Origin: Lachnospiraceae bacterium | GTDB taxonomy: Bacteria; Bacillota; Clostridia; Lachnospirales; Lachnospiraceae | Reading direction: 5' to 3' | DNA length: 5,669 bases | NCBI GenBank assembly: GCA_017613225.1 | Contig: JAGAEH010000144.1 | Coordinates: forward strand, 1-5,669 | Shown: one piece after another, positions 1 through 5,669 of the stretch | Position numbering within the stretch: the stretch's first letter is position 1 | Layout: each line of letters opens with the position of its first letter | Program-made: the position numbers and the translations under genes | The notes under the pieces: model-generated | Told to the model about the DNA's origin: nothing | The model's input: the letters and a program-made list of their open reading frames with translations, nothing else | Databases searched by the model: none

Positions 1-2
1 AA

Positions 3-605
3 GTGGAGCGCGCGCTCGGGGAACGGCATTTCCTCTCCCTTTACGTCCTTTCGGCCGTCGTCGGCGGCCTCGGCTGGATGGGTTGCGCCGACCCGCGTTC
101 GCTCTGCATCGGCGCTTCGGGCGCGATTTTCGGGGTCCTCGCGGCCTACGCGACGGCCACGGAGGCGGAGCGGGACCAGGCCACCAAGGCCAGTCTGCTG
201 TACGGCAAGTACGCGGAGAGCTATGATCCGGATTCCGCCTATGAGTTTTTCCAGCGCCTGGGCCTGGAGCAGCAGGCGGAAGAGGAGCGTCTGCGGGCGG
301 AAGCGGAAAAGGCCGGGGAAGAGGCCCGTTTGAAGAAAGAGCAGGAGAAGGAACAGGCCAAGGCGGAGAAGGACCGTGAAAAGGAGCTGGCCAAGGCTGA
401 AAAGGAGCGCGAGAAGGCGGAGAAACAGAAACAGCGGGCCAAGGACAATGCCATCAAGCAGGTGGGCAACTCCGTGTTCGGGACCCTGGGCCGGGAAGCC
501 GGCAAGAAGGCGGGTTCGGCCTTTGGTTCCATCGGCAAGAAGGTCGGCGGAAACCTGGGCGCGGCCATCGGAAGAGGCATCGTCGGAACGCTGTTTAAGA
601 AGTAG
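3..605 (+). CDS. Chimeric partial ORF: rhomboid-protease fragment joined to DUF853 (HerA-like ATPase) C-terminal tail
   Basis: The frame is open to the left edge, so the GTG at position 3 is not a trusted start. Residues 1-50 resemble the middle of an intramembrane rhomboid protease: a Gly/Leu-rich membrane segment (residues ~10-25), then GASGAIFGVLAAYA (37-50), which contains the rhomboid GxSG motif with candidate nucleophile Ser39. The later rhomboid helices with the catalytic His are absent. From about residue 51 the protein instead matches the end of DUF853 HerA-like ATPases: an ASLLYGKYAESYDPDSAYEF stretch (63-82), a charged Glu/Lys/Ala coiled coil (~89-150), and a Gly-rich tail ending RGIVGTLFKK. 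The ATPase core is not present. All seven leucines before residue 50 use CTC or CTT; of the ten after it, nine use CTG and one TTG. A real fusion, a recombination scar or a contig mis-join are all possible; I favour the mis-join. The DUF853 assignment is surer than the rhomboid one. Confidence 0.72.
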   Translation: MERALGERHFLSLYVLSAVVGGLGWMGCADPRSLCIGASGAIFGVLAAYATATEAERDQATKASLLYGKYAESYDPDSAYEFFQRLGLEQQAEEERLRAEAEKAGEEARLKKEQEKEQAKAEKDREKELAKAEKEREKAEKQKQRAKDNAIKQVGNSVFGTLGREAGKKAGSAFGSIGKKVGGNLGAAIGRGIVGTLFKK

Positions 606-698
606 AAGGATCACACGGCAGGCAGAAGGTCAAAATTGTCTGTCGGGCCGGCGGAAGTGTATTTGAAGTGAAGCTTTGACAGGGTTGTTTTAGAACAG

Positions 699-743
699 AA
701 AGGCTCCGAACTGCTGCATGAGGGCAGGATCGGAGCCTTTTTA
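699..743 (+). terminator. Intrinsic terminator between convergent genes
   Basis: A perfect 11-bp stem pairs AAAGGCTCCGA (699-709) with TCGGAGCCTTT (730-740). A short inner CTGC/GCAG helix (711-714 with 724-727) sits in the loop, and a run of five T (738-742) closes the right side. It ends transcription of the rightward DUF853-tail frame. The left flank gives only a weak T-rich tract on the minus strand, so use as a bidirectional terminator for the DUF554 gene is possible but less certain. The rest of 606-762 holds nothing else I can support. Confidence 0.85.
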
Positions 744-762
744 TATATGAAGGGGCGCGGTT

Positions 763-1479
763 TCAGATGAACAGCCCCCAAAGCACGGCGATCACCAGGG
801 CTGGCAGGTAGTTGGCCAGGTGGAAGGTCTTTTCGAAGATCAGGTTCAGGCCGATGCCCACGATCAGCGTGGAGCCCACGATGGAGAGATCGTTCAGGGC
901 GGCGGTGGTCATGATCGGGGCGATGCAGAAGGCCAGCGCGGTGAACAGTCCCTGCACCGCCACCACGGGAAGCACCGAAAAGATGGTGCCTTTGCCGTAG
1001 GTCGCCGCCAGGGCGAAGACGATGGAGGCGTCCATGATGGACTTGGCGATCAGGATGGTATAGTCGCCGTACAGCGCGTCGTTCATGGGACCGATCACGG
1101 CCATGGCTCCTACCGGGAGGATCAGGGAAGCGGTGATGAAGCCGTCCAGAAAGCGGGAATCACCGGAGGAGCCGGTCTTGTCCCGCAGCCAGGTGCCGAA
1201 GCGCTCCAGACCACGCTCAATGCCTAAGAGCTCTCCGATCAGGCCGCCCAGGCACAGGGCGACGATCATCATCAGCGTGCCGGAGCGCCAGGTGGATTCG
1301 CTGCTGACGGTCCAGAGCGCCTTAAGCGCGCCGGAAAAGCCGATGACCAGACAGCCAAGGCCGCAGGCCTTGACCAGGATGTCCTGGATGCGGTCGGTCA
1401 GAAAACGTCCGAAAAGCAGGCCCAGCAGCCCGGAGACGATGATCGCGGCTGCGTTGATGATGGTACCCAGGCCCGGCAT
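763..1479 (-). CDS. DUF554 family integral membrane protein
   Basis: A 238-residue protein, close to the usual 225-240 residues of DUF554 proteins (E. coli YqgA and B. subtilis YdfK are family members). It opens with the typical GTIINAAAIIVSGLLGLLFG segment (5-24). Further hydrophobic segments lie near residues 36-55, 68-85, 113-131, 141-160, 165-190, 197-215 and 222-238. The middle ASLILPVGAMAVIGPMNDAL stretch (117-136) and the following GDYTILIAKSIMDA (138-151) are the most family-like parts. The function of the family is not established; it is presumably a cytoplasmic-membrane transporter or channel-like protein, and I do not assign a substrate. The start codon lies six bases after the stop codon of the upstream isomerase gene, with no recognisable Shine-Dalgarno sequence. 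Translation is therefore probably coupled to the isomerase and the pair co-transcribed. Confidence 0.9.
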   Translation of the reverse strand: MPGLGTIINAAAIIVSGLLGLLFGRFLTDRIQDILVKACGLGCLVIGFSGALKALWTVSSESTWRSGTLMMIVALCLGGLIGELLGIERGLERFGTWLRDKTGSSGDSRFLDGFITASLILPVGAMAVIGPMNDALYGDYTILIAKSIMDASIVFALAATYGKGTIFSVLPVVAVQGLFTALAFCIAPIMTTAALNDLSIVGSTLIVGIGLNLIFEKTFHLANYLPALVIAVLWGLFI

Positions 1480-1485
1480 CGCGTA

Positions 1486-2013
1486 TTAACGGCCGGCCTT
1501 TTCCGGTTCGGGATAGTCCACGCCGAAGGTCTCGGCGGTGATGGACTCGATCACCACAGGGGTGCGCGGACGGTCGCCCCAGTCCGTGCGGACACCGGCG
1601 ATGACGTCCACCACGTCCATGCCTTCGATCACTTTGCCGAAGGCGGCGTATTCGCCGTCCAGATGCGGCGCGGGCATGTGCATGATGAAGAACTGAGAGC
1701 CGGCGCTGTCCGGATGCTGGGCGCGGGCCATGGACAGGACGCCGCGGTCGTGCTTCAGGCTGTTGGGGAAGCCGTTGGAGGCAAACTCGCCCTTGATGGT
1801 ATAGCCGGGGCCGCCGGTGCCGGTGCCGCGGGGGCAGCCGCCCTGGATCATGAAGTTCTTGATCACGCGGTGGAAGATCAGGCCGTTGTAAAACCCCTTG
1901 TTTACGAGGGAGAGAAAGTTATTGACGGTGTTCGGGGCCAGTTCGGGATAGAGTTCGGCTTTGATCACGCCGCCGCCGGCCATGGTGATGGTGATGATGG
2001 GATTCTGATTCAT
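1486..2013 (-). CDS. ppiB: Cyclophilin-type peptidyl-prolyl cis-trans isomerase
   Basis: A 175-residue single-domain cyclophilin that catalyses cis-trans isomerisation of proline peptide bonds. No signal peptide is present, so it acts in the cytoplasm. Family hallmarks are in order: FHRVIKNFMIQGG (47-59) with catalytic Arg49 and pocket residues Phe54, Met55 and Gln57; SMARA (94-98); GSQFFI (105-110) with Phe108; and LDGEYAAFGKV (118-128). The position equivalent to human cyclophilin A Trp121 is His117. Bacterial cyclophilins often lack this Trp, which usually goes with weak cyclosporin binding. The ATG is well supported by an AAAGGAGA ribosome site (2019-2026) with good spacing. It is the first gene of a probable two-gene unit with the DUF554 gene. 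A promoter about 260 bases upstream would give it a long structured leader. Confidence 0.95.
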   Translation of the reverse strand: MNQNPIITITMAGGGVIKAELYPELAPNTVNNFLSLVNKGFYNGLIFHRVIKNFMIQGGCPRGTGTGGPGYTIKGEFASNGFPNSLKHDRGVLSMARAQHPDSAGSQFFIMHMPAPHLDGEYAAFGKVIEGMDVVDVIAGVRTDWGDRPRTPVVIESITAETFGVDYPEPEKAGR

Positions 2014-2018
2014 GAAAG

Positions 2019-2026
2019 TCTCCTTT
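2019..2026 (-). promoter_or_regulatory. Ribosome binding site of the cyclophilin gene
   Basis: On the minus strand the sequence reads AAAGGAGA, with five bases between it and the ATG. This is a strong Shine-Dalgarno match and fixes the isomerase start. No comparable site precedes the downstream DUF554 gene, which makes the two-gene coupling more likely. Confidence 0.8.
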
Positions 2027-2174
2027 ACTGCTGATATGTTTCGCGTATGATCCGCCTTTTCCGAGTCTATATGAAGATCTTTCTGCTTTTGGAAGGATGA
2101 TCCGGCGGAAGGAACGTAAAAACGCGCCAGACCGTCGCCGTGTTTCCTTTGTACCCTTGATAGATCGGCTTCGT

Positions 2175-2270
2175 CAGGAACGGGAGGACCTGCGTAGAAG
2201 CGCAGTTTTGCGGGTCACAACTATATCTTGTTATAGGCGAAAGCCTGGTGCTCACATACAGTATTTCCTG
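2175..2270 (-). other. Candidate structured 5' leader domain of the cyclophilin transcript
   Basis: A closing helix pairs CAGGAA (2175-2180) with TTCCTG (2265-2270). Inside it are GACC-TGCG / CGCA-GGTC (2187-2194 with 2201-2204 and 2213-2216, with an 8-nt bulge), CTATA / TATAG (2221-2225 with 2232-2236), a short GGC-GAAA-GCC hairpin (about 2236-2245) and ACAG / CTGT (about 2258-2271), which would compete with the closing helix. The closing helix begins almost exactly where the minus-strand promoter would start transcription. I do not recognise a known riboswitch, T-box or housekeeping RNA. The helices are short and symmetric between strands; the GAAA tetraloop forms only in a plus-strand RNA, so strand is uncertain. 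Confidence 0.3.
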
Positions 2271-2274
2271 TCTA

Positions 2275-2302
2275 AGAATATCATAAATCACGCTCTGGTC
2301 AA
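2275..2302 (-). promoter_or_regulatory. Probable sigma-A-type promoter reading toward ppiB
   Basis: On the minus strand the -35 is TTGACC (2302-2297; 5 of 6 consensus), the spacer is 16 bp and the -10 is TATTCT (2280-2275; 4 of 6). Initiation would fall near 2271-2268, giving a leader of about 255 nt before the isomerase ATG. A weaker alternative closer to the gene is TTCCAA (2094-2089), 17 bp, TATAGA (2071-2066). Confidence 0.5.
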
Positions 2303-2323
2303 GAAAAAAGCGAGGCAAAGCTG

Positions 2324-2362
2324 TTCATATTTTGTTCATAGTTAATTTAAAAACAATTTACA
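2324..2362. promoter_or_regulatory. Four 11-bp-phased TTNANA boxes, OmpR/PhoP-type operator candidate
   Basis: On the plus strand, hexamers TTCATA (2324), TTCATA (2335), TTTAAA (2346) and TTTACA (2357) start exactly 11 bp apart, each separated by 5 bp. The first two are part of identical octamers TGTTCATA (2322-2329 and 2333-2340). The known B. subtilis PhoP box is TT(A/C/T)A(C/T)A repeated with about 5-bp spacing; three of the four hexamers fit. Direct repeats at one helical turn are typical of OmpR-family response regulators. The cluster lies upstream of the minus-strand promoter (nearest box 22 bp from its -35) and also 30 bp before a plus-strand TATAAA at 2392-2397, so it could serve either direction. 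The region is AT-rich, which raises the chance of coincidence. Confidence 0.4.
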
Positions 2363-2428
2363 CCGCAATCACGCTTTGTTTAATTTTCCCTTATAAAGTA
2401 GTAGCCAGAAAACATTTTTTCATAATTT

Positions 2429-2442
2429 GAGCCGCAAGGCTC
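2429..2442 (+). other. Small hairpin with GCAA tetraloop
   Basis: GAGCC (2429-2433), loop GCAA, GGCTC (2438-2442). The GNRA-type loop is stable only as plus-strand RNA. T-rich sequence follows (TTTATTTTTT, 2449-2458) after a short C/T spacer, so a weak terminator is possible but not typical. Confidence 0.35.
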
Positions 2443-2458
2443 CCTCCCTTTATTTTTT

Positions 2459-2483
2459 GGCCCCGTCGATCTTTGACGGGGCC
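2459..2483. repeat. Perfect 9-bp GC-rich inverted repeat
   Basis: GGCCCCGTC (2459-2467) pairs with GACGGGGCC (2475-2483) across a 7-nt loop. A T-run lies before, not after, the stem on the plus strand, and the minus strand has A after it. It therefore does not have intrinsic-terminator polarity on either strand, although it would form a very stable RNA or cruciform hairpin. Confidence 0.7.
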
Positions 2484-2494
2484 GTGCGTATCCA

Positions 2495-2609
2495 GGGGGC
2501 AGGGCCGGATGCGGACTCCGCCGCAGCCGCAGCTGTACGGCGGGGGGCAGGGCCGAATGCGGAATCCGCTGCAGCCGCCAGCTGTACGGCAGGGGAGCGG
2601 CCGCATTCG
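2495..2609. repeat. GC-rich ~48-nt tandem repeat, two copies plus a rearranged third
   Basis: Copy 1 is 2495-2541 and copy 2 is 2542-2590. They share GGGGGCAGGGCCG, ATGCGGA, TCCGC, GCAGCCGC and AGCTGTACGGC, and differ by a few substitutions and single-base insertions. A partial third copy follows (about 2591-2609) in which the GAATGC core of copy 2 appears reversed as GCATTC. CGAATGCGG (2554-2562) and CCGCATTCG (2601-2609) thus form a 9-bp inverted repeat. The unit length is a multiple of three in part, but neither strand shows a recognisable protein or ribosome site, so I treat it as noncoding. Confidence 0.75.
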
Positions 2610-2694
2610 AATACCGTTAAAACACAGTCAGTTTTTCGTAAGAAATTTAATTGTTTCTTTAATTGCATTCCATAATTTGAACACAAACGGGTTG

Positions 2695-2770
2695 TATAAT
2701 CCGAACCATAGAAATAGCCCCTCTCCTTTCTTAATTGAAAGAGCCCCGGCCTGACGGCCGGGGTTTCTTT
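2695..2770 (+). ncRNA. Candidate small RNA bounded by an orphan -10 box and a terminator
   Basis: A consensus TATAAT lies at 2695-2700 and a strong intrinsic terminator ends near 2770. The enclosed RNA of about 60 nt would carry a CTTTC/GAAAG hairpin (about 2727-2742) directly before the terminator stem. No plus-strand gene lies upstream that this terminator could serve, since the only one ends at 605 and has its own terminator. The weak point is the -35: TTGAAC (2677-2682) is only 12 bp away and nothing better sits at 16-18 bp. Alternatively a longer transcript could start near 2404 after TATAAA (2392-2397). I recognise no RNA family. Confidence 0.35.
2744..2770 (+). terminator. Intrinsic terminator, rightward
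   Basis: CCCCGGCC (2744-2751), loop TGAC, GGCCGGGG (2756-2763): a perfect 8-bp GC stem followed by TTTCTTT (2764-2770). Polarity is rightward. There is no plus-strand protein gene immediately upstream, which implies an untranslated transcript or a barrier to stray transcription. Confidence 0.75.
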
Positions 2771-2859
2771 ATGTCCGTTGTCCGAAGACATCCGCAGTGA
2801 TCCCCCAAAGAGGCTTATTAGGAGAAATCGTGTTGGGAAAACCGCGCAAAGCCGGGGCT

Positions 2860-3150
2860 GTCGGCTATCTGCGGCGAAAACCTCTAAAATAGCCGACCAA
2901 CAGCAGAATCGGAACTGTTCCAAAGGTGCGGACAGACCGGGTTGTCGGCTGCGATCCATGAAAACTCCGAAAATAGCCGACGAATAGCAGACTCAGGGAC
3001 ACCCTGGGAAGAAAAAACGGGCCGGATCGTCGGCTAAAATAACGAATTCTGAAGTTGGCAGCCGACAAAGGGCATCTGCGGCTGCAGATCCAAGCTGAAA
3101 ATGCGCGGCAGTGTCGGCTGCAGACAATAAAACAGAGCGTTTTAGCCGAC
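2860..3150. repeat. Array of four 38-nt palindrome-ended elements with 84/85-nt period
   Basis: Each element is GTCGGCT, 24 variable bases, AGCCGAC: 2860-2897, 2944-2981, 3029-3066 and 3113-3150. Element length is exactly 38 in all four, and starts are 84, 85 and 84 nt apart (gaps of 46, 47 and 46). In element 1 the inverted arms extend to 9 bp (GTCGGCTAT/ATAGCCGAC). Elements 1 and 2 share GAAAAC and AAAAT inside and an AGCAGA stretch just after, so the whole ~84-nt period looks like an old tandem duplication whose palindromic ends have been kept. Each gap also holds a small hairpin. It is not a CRISPR array: only 7-nt ends are constant. The single 85-nt step breaks the reading frame, which argues against a coding repeat. 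No function is known to me. Confidence 0.85.
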
Positions 3151-3168
3151 AAGGCTGTATGACGAAGA

Positions 3169-3198
3169 TTGACAGCCATGCGGCAAAAGCGATAAGAT
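3169..3198 (+). promoter_or_regulatory. Promoter of the lipoprotein gene
   Basis: A perfect -35 TTGACA (3169-3174) is followed after 18 bp by TAAGAT (3193-3198; 4 of 6 consensus). Initiation near 3205 would leave a leader of about 33 nt. An inverted repeat GGCTGT (3153-3158) / ACAGCC (3172-3177) overlaps the -35 box and could affect access by RNA polymerase. Confidence 0.6.
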
Positions 3199-3223
3199 AC
3201 GATCATAGTACTCCCGAACAAAC

Positions 3224-3231
3224 AGGAGAGG
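3224..3231 (+). promoter_or_regulatory. Ribosome binding site deciding the lipoprotein start
   Basis: AGGAGAGG ends directly at the first ATG (3232), too close for use with that codon, but is well spaced (6-9 bases, depending on the core used) for the ATG at 3238. The second ATG is therefore preferred; the choice changes the protein by only two residues. Confidence 0.65.
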
Positions 3232-3237
3232 ATGATC

Positions 3238-3744
3238 ATGGAAAAGAAATCGAAACGAAAGCTTTTCATCTGTCTGATATCATTATTGATGCTTTGCCTG
3301 GCGGCCTGCGGCAGCAGGGAACCGGCGGAAGAGACCACCTCCGCCGCGGAGACGACGGAGGCCGCGACGAAGGCGGCGAAGAGTTATAAAGGGAAAAAGT
3401 ATTCCTACGAAGGCACGGACTATGCCATCAAAACGGCGGATCTGCCGGCGGATTACGCGTTGATCCCCCACGAACAGTTCGCGGCGGCGTTCAAGTCGCT
3501 GACGGACGAGACCATCACGACCAAGTCCACCTACGGAGAGGTGGCCAAGGTCTTTGGCGAGGACGGGATCAAAATGGCCGGCATCAAATACGAGGGCTAT
3601 GCCTACTATTCCTGGTATTCCGACAAGGATTACAGCAGCGACGTGAAGACTCACGTGCTGGTGACCTTCAAGGACAACGGGAAAAAGCTCACCTATTACG
3701 CGTTTTCTTCCGAGGGGATCACTGCGGAGAATGTGAAACCGTGA
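3238..3744 (+). CDS. Small secreted lipoprotein with a SmpA/BLIP-like (DUF3862-type) C-terminal domain
   Basis: A 168-residue protein. A basic start (KKSKRK) and hydrophobic segment end in the lipobox LAAC, with Cys24 as the lipid-modified residue, so the mature protein should be anchored outside the cytoplasmic membrane. A Thr/Ala/Glu-rich linker (about 28-48) follows, typical of surface lipoproteins in Gram-positive bacteria. Residues ~85-162 show a helix with STYGEVAKVFGEDG (97-110) and then strands (YAYYSWY, HVLVTFKDNGKKLTYYAFS). This is the layout of the SmpA/OmlA/beta-lactamase-inhibitor-protein fold seen in DUF3862-type proteins; the match is by pattern only. The partner or ligand is unknown. 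It is a single-gene unit with its own promoter and terminator, lying directly after the repeat array. Confidence 0.85.
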   Translation: MEKKSKRKLFICLISLLMLCLAACGSREPAEETTSAAETTEAATKAAKSYKGKKYSYEGTDYAIKTADLPADYALIPHEQFAAAFKSLTDETITTKSTYGEVAKVFGEDGIKMAGIKYEGYAYYSWYSDKDYSSDVKTHVLVTFKDNGKKLTYYAFSSEGITAENVKP

Positions 3745-3789
3745 GACATGAGGCAGCGCGCCGGACCGGCCCGCGCTCTGTATGAAGAG

Positions 3790-3832
3790 AAAGACTCCTT
3801 CCAGCCGAGAGTCGGCGGAGGGAGTCTTTTTT
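3790..3832 (+). terminator. Intrinsic terminator of the lipoprotein gene
   Basis: AAAGACTCC (3790-3798) pairs with GGAGTCTTT (3821-3829). The helix continues through TTCC/GGAG and GCCGA/TCGGC (3804-3808 with 3812-3816) around a GAG loop, and TTTTTT (3827-3832) follows. It is strong and points rightward. Confidence 0.9.
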
Positions 3833-3837
3833 GTTTG

Positions 3838-3863
3838 AAAAATGCTTTCGCTTTGCCCGAAAG
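3838..3863 (-). terminator. Intrinsic terminator of the glutamine synthetase gene
   Basis: On the minus strand CTTTCG (3863-3858), a 7-nt loop and CGAAAG (3850-3845) are followed after two bases by TTTTT (3842-3838). It lies about 100 bases past the glutamine synthetase stop and next to the opposing lipoprotein terminator. The stem is only 6 bp, so its efficiency is uncertain. The 100 bases between it and the stop codon hold nothing else that I can support. Confidence 0.6.
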
Positions 3864-3965
3864 GACGCGGACGTGACCATGCAGGGAAAAGCTTTTTGTC
3901 CAGTAGGACGCGATGGGACCGTTCCGGGGGACTTTGCAGCAAGGAGACCGGTTTCCGCAGCCGCG

Positions 3966-5669
<1,704 letters not shown>

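Larger units (their letters stand above)
2014..3231. other. 1.2-kb intergenic region without a convincing protein gene
   Basis: Open frames of 62-169 codons exist on both strands here, but none has a recognisable domain, and most lack a ribosome site or run through palindromes and repeats. Composition swings from AT-rich (about 2280-2460 and 2610-2740) to very GC-rich (2460-2610). The contents are listed separately: a leader RNA fold, a minus-strand promoter, an 11-bp-phased box cluster, hairpins, a ~48-nt tandem repeat, a small-RNA candidate with terminator, and an 84/85-nt-period repeat array. Nothing clear was found in 2771-2859, apart from a GTTGTCCG at 2777-2784 that might be a decayed extra repeat copy. 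Confidence 0.7.

Noticed and set aside
676..681. TTGACA as a plus-strand promoter -35.
   Set aside because: No -10 sequence lies at 16-18 bp; the following bases form the terminator stem, and no rightward gene follows.
820..2034. Plus-strand frames antisense to the DUF554 and cyclophilin genes.
   Set aside because: They are low-complexity Gly/Asp/Ala-rich shadows of real minus-strand genes.
2450..2959. A 169-codon minus-strand frame with Ala-rich repeats.
   Set aside because: It crosses a terminator hairpin, the tandem repeat and part of the palindrome array, with no ribosome site or domain.
2860..3150. CRISPR array.
   Set aside because: Only 7-nt palindromic ends are constant; the cores differ and no cas gene is nearby.
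2865..3338. A 157-codon minus-strand frame through the repeat array, with repeated VGYFR and QPT peptides.
   Set aside because: The repetition follows from the DNA repeat; one period is 85 nt, which shifts the frame, there is no ribosome site or domain, and it overlaps the lipoprotein start and promoter.

Overview
The window looks like a moderately GC-rich chromosomal segment of a Bacillota bacterium, probably a gut Clostridia/Lachnospiraceae-type organism. This is inferred from gene content (type III glutamine synthetase, cytoplasmic cyclophilin, DUF554 membrane protein, HerA-like DUF853 tail, a small lipoprotein with a Thr/Ala/Glu linker), strong AGGAG-type ribosome binding sites and CTG-dominated leucine codons. 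No species can be named from the sequence alone.

Layout. 1-605 (+): an open reading frame cut by the left edge. Its first ~50 residues look like the middle of a rhomboid protease and the rest like the C-terminal tail of a DUF853 HerA-like ATPase, with an abrupt change in leucine codon choice at the join. 699-743: a terminator shared by convergent genes. 763-2013 (-): a two-gene unit, cyclophilin peptidyl-prolyl isomerase followed 6 nt later by a DUF554 membrane protein. 2014-3237: a 1.2-kb stretch with no convincing protein gene but dense with DNA/RNA structure. 3238-3744 (+): a small lipoprotein with its own promoter and terminator. 3966-5669 (-): glutamine synthetase III, lacking its N-terminus at the right edge.

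The 1.2-kb intergenic region is the most unusual part. From left to right it holds: a potentially branched RNA domain at the start of the isomerase leader; a minus-strand promoter; four TTNANA hexamers spaced exactly 11 bp apart, like sites for an OmpR/PhoP-family response regulator; two hairpins; a GC-rich ~48-nt tandem repeat; an orphan -10 box/terminator pair that could make a small RNA; and four 38-nt elements, each GTCGGCT-N24-AGCCGAC, starting 84, 85 and 84 nt apart. The last inverted repeat after this array overlaps the -35 box of the lipoprotein gene.

The genes do not form one pathway. Glutamine synthetase serves ammonium assimilation, the isomerase protein folding, and the lipoprotein sits on the cell surface. 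The most notable items are the 84/85-nt repeat array, the 11-bp-phased box cluster and the chimeric first reading frame. The last may be an assembly artefact rather than biology.
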